Source of the DNA: Bacteroidales bacterium
GTDB taxonomy: Bacteria; Bacteroidota; Bacteroidia; Bacteroidales; UBA932
Assembly (NCBI GenBank): GCA_017550655.1
Contig: JAFZOK010000013.1
Coordinates: forward strand, 186,001-250,000
Direction of reading: 5' to 3'
DNA length: 64,000 nucleotides
Every line of letters begins with the position of its first letter. Within the stretch, counting starts at the first letter, position 1. Shown piece by piece: positions 9,577 through 17,381 of the stretch. The notes beneath the pieces were generated by a model. That model worked only from the letters and a program-made list of their open reading frames with translations. It was not told the DNA's origin and searched no databases. The position numbers were made by a program, and so were the translations under genes.

Positions 9577-10923
9577 ATGAAACAATACATCGAACAGAAC
9601 AAGGACCGCTTCTTTGAGGAGCTGTTCTCCATCCTCAGAATCCCTTCCATCAGCGCCAAGAAAGAGCACAAGGCAGATATGCTTAAATGCGCCAAAAGGC
9701 TAGTCGAGCTTCTCAAGAAAGCAGGAGCGGACAAGGCGGACGTTTATCCTACAGCCGGCAACCCTGTAGTCTTCGGCCAGAAAATCATAGACCCAAAGGC
9801 CAAGACCGTAATGGTTTACGGGCACTATGACGTGCAGCCAGCCGAGCCGCTGGAGAAATGGAACTCCAAGCCGTTCGAGCCGGAGATCCATGACGGAGCC
9901 ATCTGGGGAAGAGGCGCAAACGACGACAAGGGCCAGCTCTTCATGCACATCAAGGCATTCGAGTATCTGGTTAAGACCAAGCAGCTCAAGCATAACGTAA
10001 AGTTCATCTTCGAGGGCGAGGAGGAAATCGGCAGCCCGTCCCTTCCTGCCTGGGTAAAGAAGAACAAGAAGATGCTCGCCAGCGACGTTATCCTTGTCTC
10101 CGACACCACAATGATCAGCGAGAAGGTTCCTTCCATCAACTGCGGAATGAGGGGCCTGGCTTATCTGGAAGTCACCGTTACCGGCCCTAACAAGGACCTC
10201 CACTCCGGCCATTACGGCGGAGCCGTTGCCAACCCTATCAATGTCCTCTGCGATATGATTTCATCGCTGATAGACAAAAACGGCAAGGTTAAGGTAAAGG
10301 GCTTCTACGACGATGTGGTCAACCTCAGCAAGGCAGACCGCGCCCAGCTTGCAAGGGCTCCGTTCAACCTGAAGGAATACAAGAAATTCCTCGGCATCGC
10401 TGAGGTAAAGGGAGAAAAGGGCTACACCACCCTTGAGAGAACCGGCATCCGTCCTTGCCTGGATGTTTGCGGCATCTGGGGCGGCTACACCGGAGAGGGC
10501 GCCAAGACTGTGCTTCCATCCACAGCCCACGCCAAGATATCGATGAGGCTTGTTCCTAACCAGGACAGCGCCAAGATAACCAAGCTCTTCAAGCAGCATT
10601 TCCTCTCTATCGCCCCTAAATACGTTAAGGTAAAGGTTGAGGAAAAAGAGGGCGGAAACGGCTTCCTTATCCCGATTACCTCCCCTGCCTTCCAGGCCGC
10701 TTCAAAGGCCATGAAGGAAGTTCTGGGCATCGAGCCAGTTCCAAGCCGCGGCGGCGGAAGCATCGCTGTTCTGGCTGACATGCAGAAGATCCTGGGTACA
10801 GACCCTCTGCTGATGGGATTCGGACTTGAGAGAGACACCATCCACTCCCCTAACGAAAGCTACCTGCTCAAGCAGTTCTTCGGCGGAATGGAATCCATCG
10901 CCCTGTTCTACAAGTACTACTAG
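9577..10923 (+). CDS. M20-family dipeptidase (CNDP2-like metallopeptidase)
   Basis: A 448-residue protein of the M20 metal-dependent exopeptidase family. Metal-binding and catalytic motifs are in order: GHYDVQP near residue 89 (first metal His plus catalytic Asp), GANDDKGQ near 111, and EGEEEIGSP near 146 (catalytic Glu pair). The dimerisation domain follows, with RGLAYLEVTVTGPNKDLHSG near 196 and a late His in DTIHSPNES near 428. Length and motif spacing fit cytosolic dipeptidases of the carnosinase-like branch, which split dipeptides from the C-terminal side. No signal peptide. It starts 19 bases after the lipoprotein gene and is convergent with the next gene. Confidence 0.9.
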   Translation: MKQYIEQNKDRFFEELFSILRIPSISAKKEHKADMLKCAKRLVELLKKAGADKADVYPTAGNPVVFGQKIIDPKAKTVMVYGHYDVQPAEPLEKWNSKPFEPEIHDGAIWGRGANDDKGQLFMHIKAFEYLVKTKQLKHNVKFIFEGEEEIGSPSLPAWVKKNKKMLASDVILVSDTTMISEKVPSINCGMRGLAYLEVTVTGPNKDLHSGHYGGAVANPINVLCDMISSLIDKNGKVKVKGFYDDVVNLSKADRAQLARAPFNLKEYKKFLGIAEVKGEKGYTTLERTGIRPCLDVCGIWGGYTGEGAKTVLPSTAHAKISMRLVPNQDSAKITKLFKQHFLSIAPKYVKVKVEEKEGGNGFLIPITSPAFQAASKAMKEVLGIEPVPSRGGGSIAVLADMQKILGTDPLLMGFGLERDTIHSPNESYLLKQFFGGMESIALFYKYY

Positions 10924-10928
10924 AATTT

Positions 10929-11510
10929 CTACTGATAATCCTTAGGGGTAGGACAATACTTTACATCCACCCCCAAAAGGTAGTTGTTAATCATTCTTAA
11001 CCTGGCCATGTATTTGTCCAGGTTTTTTTGCGCTTTCTTCCTGTTCAGAAGGAACCGCCCGCCGCTCTGCCCGTAACTGCCGTCCGGCTTCAGGAACACA
11101 AGATTCCAGGAAGAGCCTCCCAGTTCCACAAGCTCCCCCTTCTTGTAAACCCTCTCGTATCTTTCCTTCATCTTTGATAGCTTCAGCGATTTTATCATCT
11201 CCTTAACCCTGACAGCCACCGTATCATCCACAAATACCTCCCTGTCTATAAAAATCCGCGCCGTTCCCCTCAGGGTGTCCGGAATCGGCTCAACCGTTCC
11301 GTCTGCATATTTTCTTCTTGCAAGCGCCAGCCTGCGGTTCTGATGCGGATCCATAACCTTCAGCACAGGCTTCCCGTCCCTGTAGAAAAGATGAATATTC
11401 TCTTCCGGAGCATACCTTACCGTGTAATTATAAACCGTCTGGTCTTTACTCTGCGATAACCCCAACAAAGCAAATCCCATAAACAGACACAACAAAACAA
11501 CTCTTTTCAT
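10929..11510 (-). CDS. Secreted protein of unknown function
   Basis: The reading frame allows an earlier start at 11564, but the ATG at 11510 (MKRVVLLCLFMGFALLGLS) begins a signal peptide, and a TAnnTTTG box lies at 11532-11539, downstream of the earlier start. The 193-residue product is basic (many Lys and Arg) with no family I recognise. It ends only five bases from the convergent dipeptidase stop, with no strong hairpin between them. Confidence 0.65.
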   Translation of the reverse strand: MKRVVLLCLFMGFALLGLSQSKDQTVYNYTVRYAPEENIHLFYRDGKPVLKVMDPHQNRRLALARRKYADGTVEPIPDTLRGTARIFIDREVFVDDTVAVRVKEMIKSLKLSKMKERYERVYKKGELVELGGSSWNLVFLKPDGSYGQSGGRFLLNRKKAQKNLDKYMARLRMINNYLLGVDVKYCPTPKDYQ

Positions 11511-11531
11511 AAGCAGATTATTTCCCATAAA

Positions 11532-11539
11532 CAAATATA
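11532..11539 (-). promoter_or_regulatory. -7 box (TATATTTG) for the gene starting at 11510
   Basis: A TAnnTTTG match on the minus strand 22 bases before the chosen ATG. It decides between the two possible starts of that gene. Confidence 0.5.
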
Positions 11540-11620
11540 AGGTTTTCTGTCCAAACAGCCCCATTACCTAAAATAGGAAACCCAAAACAGGGAATACTAG
11601 CCAAGACACTGCCCGTGCTG

Positions 11621-11697
11621 GAAAATGTGATTTTCTTGATTAAAATTGTTCCTAAAATGTGATTTTGTGTCTATATTTGTTCCCGAAAATGTGATTT
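11621..11697 (+). promoter_or_regulatory. Promoter with three AAAATGTGATTT operator-like repeats
   Basis: AAAATGTGATTT begins at 11622, 11654 and 11686, exactly 32 bases (three helical turns) apart. TTGTTCC follows the first two copies. A TATATTTG -7 box lies at 11672-11679 between copies two and three, and the third copy reaches to within four bases of the ATG at 11701. The phased copies around a promoter suggest a cooperative repressor site, possibly autoregulatory. Confidence 0.65.
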
Positions 11698-11700
11698 ATT

Positions 11701-13056
11701 ATGAAATTACTGAAAAGAAAAATAGACATCGCACTTGCCGCATGGAAGCAGAATCCACAGCGCAAGCCCCTTATTGTCAAGGGTGCTCGGCAGATTGGGA
11801 AGACCCGTTCCATCCAAGCATTCGGGCAAGCGAATTATGAATCGGTCATAGAAATAAACTTTGTCCTACAGAAGAAGTTCCGTACAATATTCGACAACGG
11901 CTATGAGGTGGACACTATTATCAAGAACATATCCTTGTTAGAACCGTCTTGGAAATTCATTCCGTACAAGACACTCATCTTCTTTGACGAGCTTCAGAAA
12001 TGTCCGGACTGCGCCACATCTCTCAAATCCTTCAACGCAGATCCACGTTACGATGTGATTTGCTCCGGTTCCCTGATGGGTATTTATTATGAGGAGATTG
12101 AGTCCAATGCCGTTGGAAACAAGGAGGATTACGAAATGCACTCTATGGATTTTGAGGAATTCCTATGGGCTAAAGGCTATTCTGAGGCACAGGTAGAGGA
12201 TCTTTATACCCACATGGAGAATCTCACGCCTTTCTCCGAATTGGAATTGTCCACCTATATGGATATCTTCCGTGACTATATGACCATAGGCGGCATGCCA
12301 GAGGTAGTGAAGATGTACATTGATAACGGCCACTTCGGCGGTACTCTTGAGTTACTACGACAACTTCTCCTTGACTATGAGGAAGATATCACCAAATACG
12401 CTAAGGAGTCAGACAAGGCCAAGATCCTGGCTATTTACAGGCATATATCAACCTTCCTTGCCAAGACTAGCAAGAAGTATCAGATTACCAAAGTGGCCAA
12501 AGGCGCAAGGAATCGTGAATACATCGGAGCTGTGGAGTGGCTGGAAAAAGCAGGCGTGGTTAATGTTTGTTACTGCCTGAGTAATCCGGAAATCCCGCTC
12601 AAAGGCAACTATGACGCTGATACATACAAGGTCTATTATCACGACACGGGTCTGCTCATCGCTTCCTTGGATGAAGAGGCCCAGGAAGACCTCCGTGCCA
12701 ATAAAAACTTCGGTACCTATAAGGGCGCCATCTATGAGAACATCGTAGGAGAGATGCTTCGCAAATCCGGTTATAAGCAGCTCTACTACTACAAGAACGA
12801 TAGTCCAGCCCTGGAAATGGATTTCTTCGTCCGCGATTCCGACTCGCTTATACCTGTCGAGGTAAAAGCTAAGGACGGAGCTACTGCCTCTCTAAACCAC
12901 CTCATCGATTGGCCGTCCTATCCAGATATCTCATACGGCATCAAGTTCGGGTACAAGAATATTGGTTGGGGCGGTAAATTCTATACGTTTCCTTATTTCC
13001 TTGGATTCCTATTGAAGAGGTTCCTTAAGGAAACCGGGCATCCGAATACCCCTTGA
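11701..13056 (+). CDS. AAA-type ATPase with DUF4143 domain
   Basis: A 451-residue protein of the ATPase/DUF4143 family common in Bacteroidota and Prevotella-like genomes. Walker A is GARQIGKT (about residues 28-35) and Walker B is TLIFFDELQ (about 91-99), followed by SGS at sensor-1 position. The second half is the DUF4143 region with an endonuclease-like fold, including an EMDFF…VEVKAK segment near residues 376-397. These proteins are common in variable genomic regions; their role is unresolved. The gene sits immediately left of the cassette array and is preceded by three phased repeats. Nothing shows it acts as a recombinase. Confidence 0.85.
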   Translation: MKLLKRKIDIALAAWKQNPQRKPLIVKGARQIGKTRSIQAFGQANYESVIEINFVLQKKFRTIFDNGYEVDTIIKNISLLEPSWKFIPYKTLIFFDELQKCPDCATSLKSFNADPRYDVICSGSLMGIYYEEIESNAVGNKEDYEMHSMDFEEFLWAKGYSEAQVEDLYTHMENLTPFSELELSTYMDIFRDYMTIGGMPEVVKMYIDNGHFGGTLELLRQLLLDYEEDITKYAKESDKAKILAIYRHISTFLAKTSKKYQITKVAKGARNREYIGAVEWLEKAGVVNVCYCLSNPEIPLKGNYDADTYKVYYHDTGLLIASLDEEAQEDLRANKNFGTYKGAIYENIVGEMLRKSGYKQLYYYKNDSPALEMDFFVRDSDSLIPVEVKAKDGATASLNHLIDWPSYPDISYGIKFGYKNIGWGGKFYTFPYFLGFLLKRFLKETGHPNTP

Positions 13057-13282
13057 GGGATGCTGGAATTTCCAGTAAAAGTAGTCCCCTTTGTCCGGCG
13101 TGAAACTGGTTCCCTCCAGACGTTGGGGAAAAGACTACCTAGGGCATTTCAGGATAACCCTTTCTATCAAGTGCTTGTGTGACATATCGGTGAGAATAAA
13201 TGACTTCAGGCGACATTTAGGCGACAATTTTGAGCGAATATAGCCGTTAAAAACATATCGCACAAGGGTCCCGGGATTTATC
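13057..13282. repeat. Left boundary of the cassette array
   Basis: After the ATPase gene, an imperfect inverted repeat (GTAGTCCCC near 13081 against GGGGAAAAGACTAC near 13125) may terminate it. From about 13133 to 13233 the sequence matches the arm block found after the tRNA-like cores at 17212, 18770 and 22198 (ctacctagggcattt…), including two GGCGACA boxes at 13209-13226, 11 bases apart. The tRNA-like core expected just before 13133 is replaced by a degenerate GTTGGGGAAAAG. This is the leftmost array repeat, so about 13118 is taken as the array edge. The remaining bases to 13282 show nothing else. Confidence 0.6.
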
Positions 13283-14566
13283 CTATTTGACAGATCTTGA
13301 GCTATAATCTGGATATAATGTTGGGCTTACTGGAATATTATTTCTGTTCATATCAGGATTCCAGCCTCTTCCCTTTTCCTTAAGTCTCAGCCACCTTTGT
13401 TCCTGCCTTACATCATCGCTATAGTAATTGTAATGGCTGTCACTGTTCTTAACCTTAATCTGCTTGAATTCTTTTCTATCCAGATTAATGTTTAGGGCAA
13501 GTATTTCCTTGTTCTTCTTGCAGAAAAGCAAGTCAAATTCATTTGCATCGCCGAGGGAAGGAAACTCAAGAGTAAGAAGACGCACTCCCTGTGCTATCTT
13601 AGTAGCACTGTATGACATATTTGAACAAGGTAGAAGAATATCACCAACCTTCAGCATTGCAGTTTTGTTCTTGTTCTGATCAAGTTTCAGTATTCCTTTA
13701 TCCTTAACAACCACAACTGTTTTATCCTCTTGGCGGTCAACCAAGAAAACACTTACATCCTTGGAAGGTGATATGGCCTCTGGGGCATATGTAACATTAC
13801 AATCACCGACCAACTCCCCTTTCTTGAACAAGGCGAGATAACTGTTGTAAGCATCAAGGTTGAATCCGTATCTTGCAGTATTTCCATAAGAATCAGCCAC
13901 CAGGAAAAGCATTACCTCATTTGGATTGAGCGCCCGGAAACCAAAGTCTCTGTTGTCGCTCCGAACAGTTGATTTAAAAAGTGGCTTTTCATCCTTATCT
14001 AAAGCGACTATCTCTATCATCTTGTGGAAATAATTATGGTGATATGTCTTCTTTGATACCACCCTCTCCTGATATCTTTTATCTCTTTCGGTCCAATCTA
14101 CACCGATCGTATCTCTAAAAGATTTCCATGCATCAGCCCGCGCTCTCTTTCTTCCAGCTCTTCGGGTTGGAACAGAATACCCAGACTCTGACTCTGACTC
14201 ATCGTTCCAAAAACGAATAGACGCATTGATAGAAAAATCCGCTTCCTGTTTGTCTTGAACCTCTACAGCTCCTTTAAGAGAAAGGCTTTGACGAACATAA
14301 TTTCCGAAAGTCTTAAGCCTAGATTCAGAAATATCTGTTCCCACAGAATCATATTGTATCTCCGCGATGTAGAATTTCTTGCCTCTCAAATCATAATCTC
14401 CCTCTGAACTGACAACCGGACGGTAGCAAGGCTTATAGTTTTTGGGAGCTGGGGTGCTCAAGGCTTTGGTAATAAACTTGTCCATTTGCTTCTGCTTGTT
14501 ACTCTGCCCCAGACACAGAAGGGATGATATCAAGATTATAATTGAACAACTGATAAATCGTTTCAT
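13283..14566 (-). CDS. Secreted protein of unknown function (array cargo)
   Basis: A 427-residue protein with a signal peptide (MKRFISCSIIILISSLLCLGQ). The mature part has a lysine-rich start, a central stretch rich in Ser, Arg and Lys (residues about 128-165) and a C-terminal region that looks beta-rich. I recognise no family. It has its own promoter: TTTG at 14660-14663 and TATTTTGC at 14633-14640, 19 bases apart, about 65 bases before the ATG. It is the leftmost array gene, bounded by the arm block at 13133 and the block at 14726. Confidence 0.75.
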   Translation of the reverse strand: MKRFISCSIIILISSLLCLGQSNKQKQMDKFITKALSTPAPKNYKPCYRPVVSSEGDYDLRGKKFYIAEIQYDSVGTDISESRLKTFGNYVRQSLSLKGAVEVQDKQEADFSINASIRFWNDESESESGYSVPTRRAGRKRARADAWKSFRDTIGVDWTERDKRYQERVVSKKTYHHNYFHKMIEIVALDKDEKPLFKSTVRSDNRDFGFRALNPNEVMLFLVADSYGNTARYGFNLDAYNSYLALFKKGELVGDCNVTYAPEAISPSKDVSVFLVDRQEDKTVVVVKDKGILKLDQNKNKTAMLKVGDILLPCSNMSYSATKIAQGVRLLTLEFPSLGDANEFDLLFCKKNKEILALNINLDRKEFKQIKVKNSDSHYNYYSDDVRQEQRWLRLKEKGRGWNPDMNRNNIPVSPTLYPDYSSRSVK

Positions 14567-14868
14567 AACTAATCTATTCTATGTTTGTAACACGTCTGTT
14601 ATATTCTGTCATAGAGGACACTACCTCCGGTTGCAAAATAAAAAAAAACAGCGATTTTCCAAACTCTTATGCAAATAAATCTCCAAAACTTTTTTCCTAG
14701 GGGAACAGCAAATGATAGATAGATATTTTGGCGACACATAGGCGACAGAATTGCATATTTTCCCCCATTTTTCAGGAGTTTTGGGGTGAATGGGATGAGA
14801 AGTTGAGTTGATAGAGAAAACTGCAAAATCCCTATTCTATGGGTCTAGAATGGGGATTTTACAATAGA
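14567..14868. repeat. Intergenic block with TTTTGGCGACA repeat, no tRNA-like core
   Basis: Holds the promoter of the gene to the left (14633-14663) and one copy of the large repeat at 14726-14860. That copy has the GGCGACA pair at 14730-14736 and 14741-14747, a CCCATT/AATGGG pairing and the AAATCCC/GGGATTT pairing. It stops without the 59-base hairpin/tRNA core and runs straight into the stop codon of the next gene, so it looks like a truncated or decayed junction. Confidence 0.7.
14633..14663 (-). promoter_or_regulatory. Promoter of the 13283-14566 gene
   Basis: TTTG (14660-14663), a 19-base spacer and TATTTTGC (14633-14640) on the minus strand match the Bacteroidota consensus. Confidence 0.55.
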
Positions 14869-15090
14869 CTAAAACAACCATTTTTTTATCATAATGGCTA
14901 AGAAAGCTATCGCTATTATAGAACAAATGCCACATATAGAATTCTTTAACCCTTCTATATTAACACCGTTTATCATTTTTCCTTCGCGAAAACTCTTAAA
15001 TGAAACTTGCTCTCTCCTAATATAACGCAAATAAAAGAAGCGAATTCCTGCTCCAATATAATCAATTAATAGATATTCGATTATTCTCAT
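14869..15090 (-). CDS. Small membrane protein, unknown function (array cargo)
   Basis: A 73-residue product with a charged N-terminal half (FYLRYIRREQVSFKSFREGK) and one hydrophobic segment at about residues 51-68 (SICGICSIIAIAFLAIMI) before a KKWLF end. AAAAGG sits directly before the ATG, and the standard array promoter lies at 15130-15161. No family is recognised. Support is the promoter, the ribosome-binding sequence and a plausible membrane segment. Confidence 0.55.
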   Translation of the reverse strand: MRIIEYLLIDYIGAGIRFFYLRYIRREQVSFKSFREGKMINGVNIEGLKNSICGICSIIAIAFLAIMIKKWLF

Positions 15091-15129
15091 CCTTTTAAAA
15101 CGGATTTATCCCTATCTTATGGTCAATCG

Positions 15130-15161
15130 TAAAGATACTCTGTTTTAAGGGAACACCAAAA
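15130..15161 (-). promoter_or_regulatory. Array promoter P1, copy 1
   Basis: CAAAA (minus-strand TTTTG, 15157-15161), exactly 19 bases, then TAAAGATA (minus-strand TATCTTTA, 15130-15137). The same module, with the same spacer length, recurs at 18487, 19594 and 22933. Confidence 0.7.
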
Positions 15162-15214
15162 TCTATCAACCCAGAGCAGAGAAAACCTATCCCCATCTCC
15201 TCCATCTCGGATCT

Positions 15215-15334
15215 TCAACCCTTCTCTCTCTTCTCCTTCTTCTCCCGATAGATATCCCTTATTATGAGAATGATCTTGATAACGCAGAACAATCCCAATA
15301 TCACAAACGCTGGAATCAGGATATACTGTCCCAT
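15215..15334 (-). CDS. 39-residue single-pass membrane peptide (array cargo)
   Basis: The frame starts MGQYILIPAFVILGLF, with one membrane helix of about residues 4-27, then a highly charged tail (REKKEKREKG). A purine-rich AGGGAAGAGG sequence lies about 10 bases before the ATG. A membrane segment followed by a basic/acidic tail is common in real small membrane proteins. No family is recognised. It lies between the P1 promoter at 15130 and the toxin-antitoxin pair, and may be co-transcribed with the PIN gene upstream of it (stop-to-start gap of 44 bases). Confidence 0.5.
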   Translation of the reverse strand: MGQYILIPAFVILGLFCVIKIILIIRDIYREKKEKREKG

Positions 15335-15378
15335 TGCACCAAAAACCTCTTCCCTATAAAGAATAATCATATACTTCC

Positions 15379-15786
15379 TTATTCCGGCTTTTCTATGCGG
15401 TCCAAGAAATCTGCGACAGTGAGTATCTCGATACCCTCATAATTCTCGATGGAGAGCAAATCGCTGTCTCCGCTCACGATATAAATACACCTCCCGTCAA
15501 CAGCACATGATATAAACTTGTCATCATCAGGATCTCGACTGATACGAATATCGGAAGTAACACGGATGATTTCAAATCTGGCAAGAAAATCTTGAAGCGG
15601 AATCTTTGTACTGATATCAGGGTACTTCTGCTTAAGGCGAAGAACAATTTCTTCGTACTCGTCCACAATCTCCTTGCTTGCCACGACATCCACCCGGTTC
15701 TCCATTATGTGACGGAGAAGCTGGTAGGGCTTACCACCAAAGAAGACAGCGGAGGCAACGACATTTGTATCTATAACGATTCTCAT
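15379..15786 (-). CDS. PIN-domain toxin of a toxin-antitoxin pair
   Basis: A 135-residue PIN nuclease. The acidic active-site residues are visible: Asp in VIDTNV (residue 6), Glu in SKEIVDEYEEI, Asp in SRDPDDDKF, and Asp in VSGDSDLL near residue 107. This matches the 'putative toxin-antitoxin system toxin component, PIN family' group, whose members cleave RNA. The start overlaps the stop of the AbrB-type antitoxin gene by four bases, the usual antitoxin-first order. As array cargo it could stabilise the array by post-segregational killing, which is inference. Confidence 0.85.
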   Translation of the reverse strand: MRIVIDTNVVASAVFFGGKPYQLLRHIMENRVDVVASKEIVDEYEEIVLRLKQKYPDISTKIPLQDFLARFEIIRVTSDIRISRDPDDDKFISCAVDGRCIYIVSGDSDLLSIENYEGIEILTVADFLDRIEKPE

Positions 15787-16046
15787 TTGCGTTTCTCCGC
15801 TCTCATTGACTTGATTTCCGCATTAATCTCCTCCTCTGTAAGTCCAAGCTGCCTGGCAGTTTTCTGAGCCTGCTCGATTAACGAGTAGAATTCATCCAGA
15901 GAAGGATCCCTAACGGGTTTAAGGAGGATGTTCTCGTTGTCTGTTAAGACCAGGAACTGAGAACCTTCCCCAAGATTGAGTTTCCTGCGGATTGAGATAG
16001 GAAGGACTATCTGTCCTCTCGATGACATTGCTGCTATTGTTGCCAT
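15783..16046 (-). CDS. AbrB/MazE-type antitoxin
   Basis: An 87-residue protein with an N-terminal swapped-hairpin AbrB domain (SSRGQIVLPISIRRKLNLGEGS, positions 8-29) and a helical C-terminal tail that would bind the toxin (LTEEEINAEIKSMRAEKRK). It is coupled to the PIN gene by an ATGA overlap. The promoter is at 16090-16120, with an inverted repeat at 16068-16082 just after it, consistent with autorepression by the antitoxin. Confidence 0.85.
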   Translation of the reverse strand: MATIAAMSSRGQIVLPISIRRKLNLGEGSQFLVLTDNENILLKPVRDPSLDEFYSLIEQAQKTARQLGLTEEEINAEIKSMRAEKRK

Positions 16047-16067
16047 ATTTTCCGATATTTAAGACAG

Positions 16068-16082
16068 GTAAGAATTACTTAC
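16068..16082. promoter_or_regulatory. Probable antitoxin operator
   Basis: GTAAG and CTTAC form an inverted repeat with a five-base centre, between the promoter at 16090-16120 and the antitoxin start at 16046. This is the expected place for AbrB/MazE-family autorepression. Confidence 0.5.
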
Positions 16083-16089
16083 TTTTCTG

Positions 16090-16120
16090 CAAAAATAGAA
16101 AATATTAATAAAAAACAAAA
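16090..16120 (-). promoter_or_regulatory. Promoter of the AbrB-PIN operon
   Basis: Minus-strand TTTTG (16116-16120), 18 bases, then TATTTTTG (16090-16097). Confidence 0.6.
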
Positions 16121-16248
16121 GCCAGGAGTTCTACTTTCTATCAACTATCTCCACTCCCACCCCCATTCTATCAACCTGTATTAAGCCCTAGAACACTTTT
16201 CCCGAACGCGCCTTGGACTGCGAATACGGAAAAGATGGGGGGATTCCC

Positions 16249-16950
16249 TTAATGAAAAACTATCGGATAATTTGTTGCACAGATATACAACTGTCCTTCT
16301 TCATCTATTTTAAAAACAATGAATGAGGGTAAAATACCACTCGGTGAGTATGAAAAAGATAAATCAAGTTTGTTCTTCTGTTTATTATAAGTGAAAATGA
16401 TATTATCTAAATCTATCTGAAGGATTAGTAATTTATCACTATAATCTTTTCTTTCAATTAGCTTTCCATTAATATACAGGCTAATATCATCGATTATTGT
16501 ATTTAAGATAGAAGTAGAATTAAACTCTGAAAAATACACAACCGGGAATGATTTACTATCTTGGGTAAATACACTTGTTGGTATACTGGTGATATAGTCG
16601 TATTTATTATTGATGTTTTCAAGGGTATCTAAGAAAGATATCCGGTTCCAGTTAAAACCATCAGAAACTTTCCCCGCCTTAAATACAGCAAGCAGGTACT
16701 TTTCATCGATAATGCAATTAAAACAAATATCCTTTTTCTTGAAATATACCGTTTCCCTGGACGATATCCTGCTGCTGTCTATATTAAGTAACGATTTCAA
16801 GTCTATCAGCTGAGTATTCTCTTCCAGTCTCAACCTACTGCCATTTATGGAAAGAATGCAAATGCTGTATAAGATTCTTACAGCCAACAGTATGGCGAAG
16901 ATGATTAGAACATACTTAAGATATTTAAGATACCTTTTACACTTCCCCAT
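16249..16950 (-). CDS. Membrane-anchored protein of unknown function (array cargo)
   Basis: The frame is open to 17109, but that extension is translated repeat sequence. The ATG at 16950 follows a conserved leader with a TACCTTTG box (16975-16982), giving 233 residues. There is a basic N-terminus and one membrane helix near residues 14-36 (VLIIFAILLAVRILYSICIL), so the rest is probably periplasmic. No family is recognised. The 39 bases upstream of the start are identical to those upstream of the gene at 24320-24940, although the two proteins differ, which points to exchange of coding regions behind a shared leader. Confidence 0.65.
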   Translation of the reverse strand: MGKCKRYLKYLKYVLIIFAILLAVRILYSICILSINGSRLRLEENTQLIDLKSLLNIDSSRISSRETVYFKKKDICFNCIIDEKYLLAVFKAGKVSDGFNWNRISFLDTLENINNKYDYITSIPTSVFTQDSKSFPVVYFSEFNSTSILNTIIDDISLYINGKLIERKDYSDKLLILQIDLDNIIFTYNKQKNKLDLSFSYSPSGILPSFIVFKIDEEGQLYICATNYPIVFH

Positions 16951-17381
16951 TTTTAACAGCACATTAGTTTCTATCAAAGGTAGTGTTTTGTTTTTAAAGG
17001 GCAGAATTTTGGCGACACATAGGCGACAGAATTGCAAAAAAATCCCCCATTTTTCGGGATTTTTGGGGTGAATGGGATGAGTTGGAGAAGATGATAGAGA
17101 ATTCTGCAAAATCCCTGTTCTATGGGTCTGGAATGGGGATTTTATATAGGAAAAGGGATTGCCAGGTCAGGTTTAAACTGCTTTGACAATCCCTTGTTGT
17201 GGGCCCAGAAGGACTACCTAGGGCATTTCAGCATAACCCTTTCTATCAAGTGCTTGTGTGACATATCGGAGAGAAAAAATGACCGCAGGCGACAGATAGG
17301 CGACAAAACAAAATGAGTTTTGATGATAAAAATCTCTCCTAAAAGAAACCCTCTGGTGAGCAATCTTTTGACACACCAAAG
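16951..17381. repeat. Complete array junction 1 (leader, large repeat, tRNA-like core, arm)
   Basis: From left to right: leader/promoter of the gene at 16950 (-7 box 16975-16982); large repeat 17007-17143 with GGCGACA boxes at 17011-17017 and 17022-17028; 59-base core 17153-17211 with a 9-bp stem AAGGGATTG/CAATCCCTT, ending GTGGGCCCAGAAG like the tRNA end; and arm block 17212-17330 with GGCGACA boxes at 17288-17294 and 17299-17305. Boxes on both sides of a central core resemble the arm/core plan of a tyrosine-recombinase attachment site. Confidence 0.7.

Larger units (their letters stand above)
16047..16248. repeat. Intergenic block with R2 repeat, copy 1 (partial)
   Basis: Besides the antitoxin promoter, 16131-16238 matches R2 as found at 19638 and 22972 (cattctatcaacctgtatta…). 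It includes the inverted repeat CTTTTCCCG (16196-16203) / CGGAAAAG (16227-16234). The upstream third of R2 is missing in this copy. R2 lies 3' of the leftward gene that ends at 16249. Confidence 0.7.

Noticed and set aside
11701-13056. DUF4143 ATPase as the recombinase of the array
   Set aside because: It is an ATPase with no integrase or transposase motif and lies outside the leftmost array repeat. Adjacency alone is not evidence.
16951-17109. N-terminal extension of the 16249 gene to 17109
   Set aside because: The added 53 residues are translated junction repeat upstream of the -7 box at 16975.
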